Shown here: in pieces, positions 60,969 to 64,000 of the stretch | Numbering within the stretch: the stretch's first letter is position 1 | How the letters are laid out: every line of letters begins with the position of its first letter | NCBI RefSeq assembly: GCF_000421165.1 | Contig: NZ_ATWI01000010.1 | Coordinates: 372,001-436,000, forward strand | Length of the DNA: 64,000 bases | Direction of reading: 5' to 3' | Origin: Marinobacter daepoensis DSM 16072 | Lineage (GTDB): Bacteria; Pseudomonadota; Gammaproteobacteria; Pseudomonadales; Oleiphilaceae | Translations under genes and position numbers: made by a program | Notes under the pieces: generated by a model | What the model was told of the DNA's origin: nothing | The model's database searches: none | The model's input: the letters and a program-made list of their open reading frames with translations, nothing else

Positions 60969-63287
60969 ATGAGTAAAAAAACATCCCCCCGTAAAAAAAC
61001 ACCGAAATCCCATCCTCGCCGCAAGCGCTCCGGTCTCTGGTGGTTTCTGTTTCGTGCCTCAGCCTTGGGTCTGGTTCTGCTGGCTGGCTGGATGGTTTAT
61101 CTGGACGCTGTGGTCACTTCCCGTTTTGAAGGGCGTAGATTTGAGGTGCCCTCCCGGGTTTATGCCCGGCCACTGGAACTCTACGATGGGGCTGGGGTCA
61201 GTGCGGCGGCCCTGATCCGTGAACTTGAACTGGCAGGGTATCGGGCCGGCGATGGCCGCCGGCCAGGAAGCTGGCAACGCAATGGTAGCCGGTTTGTGAT
61301 CAGTACCCGTGGGTTTTCGTTTCCGGATGGCGACGAACCGCGGCGAAGGCTTTCACTTCTGATACAGGGTGATCGCGTGGCTTCGTTCAGAGTGATAGAG
61401 GGCCCCCAATCGCCAATCGTCCGTCTGGAACCCGCGCAGATTGGCGGGATCTACCCAGCCCATCGTGAAGACCGGATTCTGGTTGAGCTGGAGCAGGTGC
61501 CGCCGGCTTTGGTGGGTGGGCTGATGGCAGTGGAAGACCGGCAGTTTTATGAACACTTTGGCGTAGCTCCCTTGTCGATTGCCCGTGCAATGATTGCGAA
61601 TATCAAGGCGGGCCGAATTGTCCAGGGGGGAAGCACCCTGACTCAGCAGCTGGTGAAGAATTTTTTCCTGTCCCGTGACCAGACGCTGGTGCGCAAAGGT
61701 AATGAAGCGCTGATGTCGGTGTTGCTGGAGCTTCATTACGACAAAGACGATATTCTTGAGACTTATCTGAACGAAGTCTATCTGGGGCAGGCGGGCACCC
61801 GGGGGATTCACGGCGTCGGTCTTGCCAGCCAGTTCTTTTTTGGCGATTCGCTGAGGGATCTTGAAGTGCATCAGATTGCGCTACTGATCGGGATGGTCAA
61901 GGGACCCAGCTACTACAACCCGCGCCGTCACCCGGAGCGGGCCAAGGCACGGCGGAACCTGGTATTGGGAGAAATGGCCGAAGCGGGCGTGATCTCCGGG
62001 CAGGAAGCGAAAGAGGCAAGTACCCGGCCGCTGGGGCTCAGTGCCAAGCCGTCGTACACCGACAACCGTTATCCGGCTTACATTGATCTGGTTCGCCGCC
62101 ACCTCGCGCGGGACTACCGGGAAGAGGATCTCCAGAGCGAGGGGCTGAGAATCTTCACCACGCTGAACCCGGAAGTGCAGCAGGCTGCTGAGCAGGCGGC
62201 CAGTGATACCTTACCGCGTCTGGCTTCCGGAAAGGTCGCCGATGCGCTTGAAGCCGCTCTGGTGGTGACGGCGAAGGACACGGGGGAGGTGCTGGCTCTC
62301 GTGGGGGGCAAGGACCCGAGGTTTGCGGGCTTTAACCGGGCGGTGGATGCCCGCCGGCCCATCGGATCGCTGGTGAAGCCCTTTATCTATCTGGCGGCGC
62401 TGTCTGAGCCGGAGCGATACACGCTGATTTCTCCGGTTCAGGACAAAGCGTTTACCCTGGAGTTTGACGATGGTCGTCGGTGGCAGCCCAAAAACTATGG
62501 CGGTCGTGAGCGAGGCCCGGTGCCGTTGCACGAAGCCTTGTCGCGCTCCTACAACTTGCCAACGGTCCGGATTGGTCTCGATATTGGTATCCCCGCAGTA
62601 CAGGACACGCTGAGAGCGTTTGGCGTGACGACGCCCATTTCGGATTACCCGTCGATGCTGTTGGGGGCACTCTCCCTGTCTCCGGTTGATGTGGCTCAGT
62701 TGTATCAGGGGCTGGCGACGTCCGGCTTCAACACTCCGCTCCGCACTATCCGGGAGGTGACGGATGCCGGAAACGAGCCATTGTCTCGCTACAGCCTGAA
62801 GGTGGATCAGGTGGCAGATCCGGCTGCAGTCCATCTGGTGCAGTACGCGATGCAGGAAACCATGCAGGAGGGAACGGGGCGGTCCGCCTATTCGCGCTTG
62901 CCGGATTCGCTGACGCTGGCGGGTAAGACGGGCACCACGGATGATGGCCGGGATTCATGGTTTGCTGGCTTCAGTGGAGATCTGGTTGCCGTTGCCTGGG
63001 TTGGCCGTGATGATAACGGCCCGACCGCGCTTACCGGGGCTTCCGGCGCTCTGCCGGTGTGGTCCGCTTTGATGGCACAGATTCCTCAGCATGGTTTCTC
63101 GCCGGTGATGCCCGATGGCGTTCAGTATCACTGGGTCAACCCTGAGGTGCAGGCGCTTACCGGGGAAAACTGCGACAATGCCCGGCTTGTTCCATTCATT
63201 GCCGGCAGTGAACCGGAACAGCATACCGGCTGTAATGGCAGTTTGGGCCGGCAAATTCGAGGTTGGTTTGAAGGATTGTTTCAATGA
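60969..63287 (+). CDS. mrcB: Penicillin-binding protein 1B
   Basis: 772 residues, start at 60969. Cytoplasmic basic tail (about 1-25), one transmembrane helix (LWWFLFRASALGLVLLAGW), a UB2H-like domain, glycosyltransferase 51 domain (AVEDRQFYEHFGV with catalytic Glu, GGSTLTQQLVKNFFLS), and transpeptidase domain with SLVK (SxxK), SYN and KTGTTDD motifs. It polymerises and crosslinks peptidoglycan. A TPR lipoprotein gene overlaps its stop by 4 bp (ATGA). The start lacks a Shine-Dalgarno sequence. Confidence 0.95.
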   Translation: MSKKTSPRKKTPKSHPRRKRSGLWWFLFRASALGLVLLAGWMVYLDAVVTSRFEGRRFEVPSRVYARPLELYDGAGVSAAALIRELELAGYRAGDGRRPGSWQRNGSRFVISTRGFSFPDGDEPRRRLSLLIQGDRVASFRVIEGPQSPIVRLEPAQIGGIYPAHREDRILVELEQVPPALVGGLMAVEDRQFYEHFGVAPLSIARAMIANIKAGRIVQGGSTLTQQLVKNFFLSRDQTLVRKGNEALMSVLLELHYDKDDILETYLNEVYLGQAGTRGIHGVGLASQFFFGDSLRDLEVHQIALLIGMVKGPSYYNPRRHPERAKARRNLVLGEMAEAGVISGQEAKEASTRPLGLSAKPSYTDNRYPAYIDLVRRHLARDYREEDLQSEGLRIFTTLNPEVQQAAEQAASDTLPRLASGKVADALEAALVVTAKDTGEVLALVGGKDPRFAGFNRAVDARRPIGSLVKPFIYLAALSEPERYTLISPVQDKAFTLEFDDGRRWQPKNYGGRERGPVPLHEALSRSYNLPTVRIGLDIGIPAVQDTLRAFGVTTPISDYPSMLLGALSLSPVDVAQLYQGLATSGFNTPLRTIREVTDAGNEPLSRYSLKVDQVADPAAVHLVQYAMQETMQEGTGRSAYSRLPDSLTLAGKTGTTDDGRDSWFAGFSGDLVAVAWVGRDDNGPTALTGASGALPVWSALMAQIPQHGFSPVMPDGVQYHWVNPEVQALTGENCDNARLVPFIAGSEPEQHTGCNGSLGRQIRGWFEGLFQ

Positions 63288-63862
63288 AGAAAGTTGGGAT
63301 TGCACGATCGGCTTGTCTGGCGCTGTTTGTCGGCCTGGCAGGCTGTGCGACCGGGCCGGGTGGCGGCTCGATTTATGTGCCCGTGGGCGGTGAAGACCGG
63401 GGCCAGGCGCCGGAACCGCCCCGGGCGGATATACCGGACGACCAGCAAGAAAGAGTCTGGCGCAAGAGCGAACAGCCCGTGGTAAGCAAGCCGAAGCCGG
63501 ACGATACCCGGTCACCCAGCTACAGCGAATCCGGGGATCAGTTGCCGGCAGCAGCGCAGGCGTTGGTCCGCGACGCCGAACAGCGCCTGCGTCAGGGAGA
63601 CCCGGCCGGGGCCATTGCCAGACTGGAACGAGCTCAACGGATAGCTCCCCGTTCATCGGAAGTCTATTTCAAGCTCGCAGAGGCCTATGTGGCCGGAGAC
63701 AATCTTGGGGCCGCAGAACAGTTTACTCTGAAAGGGCTGTCAGTCGCAGGTTCAGACGAGAGAATGCAGCGCTCTGGGTGGTTGCTGTTGGCGGATATTC
63801 GCCGGGCCCGGGGGAATGTGGCCGGTGCGGATCAGGCCGAAGCCAGGGCATCGGCACTGTAA
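63284..63862 (+). CDS. TPR-containing lipoprotein next to PBP1B
   Basis: 192 residues. Lipobox LAGC after a short signal peptide (ARSACLALFVG), a Pro-rich linker (about 30-80), then tetratricopeptide repeats (ALVRDAEQRLRQGDPAGAIARLERAQRIAPRSS; VYFKLAEAYVAGDNLGAAEQ). The 4-bp overlap with mrcB suggests it is a cofactor or partner of PBP1B, similar in position to lipoprotein activators, though LpoB itself has a different fold. Function inferred only. Confidence 0.8.
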   Translation: MKKVGIARSACLALFVGLAGCATGPGGGSIYVPVGGEDRGQAPEPPRADIPDDQQERVWRKSEQPVVSKPKPDDTRSPSYSESGDQLPAAAQALVRDAEQRLRQGDPAGAIARLERAQRIAPRSSEVYFKLAEAYVAGDNLGAAEQFTLKGLSVAGSDERMQRSGWLLLADIRRARGNVAGADQAEARASAL

Positions 63863-63881
63863 CGGCGCCAGCCGGGAGAAT

Positions 63882-63909
63882 GTTCAGAGACCGTCCCTGG
63901 TCTCTGAAC
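63882..63909. terminator. Stem-loop after the TPR lipoprotein gene
   Basis: A perfect 11-bp stem GTTCAGAGACC/GGTCTCTGAAC (63882-63892 and 63899-63909) with a 6-nt loop, between convergent genes. No T tract follows, so termination strength is uncertain. Confidence 0.55.
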
Positions 63910-63924
63910 GCCACAGCTACAACT

Positions 63925-64000
63925 TCAGGACTGTGGTATGGGGTCTGCCACGGCAGTTTCGCCGGCAACAACGGTGACGTTCTGAGTGCCGTCAAACTGC
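63925..64000 (-). CDS. C-terminal end of an unidentified gene (window edge)
   Basis: On the minus strand a frame open to the window edge reads DGTQNVTVVAGETAVADPIP and stops at TGA 63927-63925. It is convergent with the TPR lipoprotein gene and ends behind a stem-loop. 24 codons are too few for a family call. Confidence 0.45.
   Translation of the reverse strand, partial: QFDGTQNVTVVAGETAVADPIPQS

Overview
The window looks like chromosome of a marine, hydrocarbon-associated gammaproteobacterium, most likely Marinobacter or a close relative. I judge this from protein resemblance and from gene order: pilT-pilU, pyrE/crc, rpsU-dnaG-rpoD, and dksA-gluQ-cbrA-cbrB-pcnB-folK-panB-panC follow the Pseudomonas-type arrangement. 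A FadL-type porin plus large lipoprotein pair resembling the Marinobacter alkane-uptake pair AupA/AupB points the same way. No IS element, prophage or CRISPR array is visible. Almost everything is dense core genome; the less constrained part is about 29.3-38.4 kb.

Layout. 0-3.3 kb (minus): metX-metW-DUF4426-rdgB-hemW. 3.3-5.3 kb: a dynamin-like GTPase. 5.5-7.8 kb (minus): yggS-proC-yggT. 7.8-11.5 kb (plus): pilT, pilU and a FadL-family porin. 11.6-18.7 kb: polA, small envelope proteins, a phasin-like protein, pyrE and the divergent crc. 18.7-24.8 kb: rph, yicC, a universal stress protein, gmk, rpoZ, spoT. 24.9-30.7 kb: ridA, an SDR protein, oxyR-recG, and a YbaK/HDOD protein. 31.0-38.3 kb: a DUF2489 gene, the eroded remains of a molybdopterin oxidoreductase, the AupA/AupB-like pair, a PEP-CTERM protein with a candidate sigma-54 promoter, and two very small genes behind a palindrome-rich region. 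38.4-42.8 kb: tRNA-Ile(CAU) and the rpsU-dnaG-rpoD operon. 42.9-50.9 kb: tsaD, plsY, folB, two folK-type genes, pgi, panB-panC, pcnB. 50.9-57.6 kb: a CrcZ-like sRNA gene, cbrB, cbrA, a 58-codon cbrX-like gene, gluQ, dksA. 57.7-64 kb: sfsA, Rieske and pentapeptide proteins, a kinase/ATPase fusion, mrcB, a TPR lipoprotein.

The main discovery candidate is an unannotated small RNA of about 384 nt on the minus strand between cbrB and pcnB (about 51047-51430). It has a sigma-54 -24/-12 promoter, an upstream cluster of GTGTTACC sites that fits CbrB binding, an intrinsic terminator, and four copies of an ACAAAAACAA/AACAACAA-type A-rich motif. This is the architecture of Pseudomonas CrcZ, the decoy RNA that sequesters Hfq/Crc. 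The window also encodes CbrA, CbrB and a Crc homologue that has lost ExoIII-type catalytic residues. The leader of the AupA-like gene carries the same ACAAAAACAA motif just upstream of its ribosome binding site. A carbon catabolite repression circuit acting on alkane uptake can therefore be proposed from sequence alone; the regulatory link is inference.
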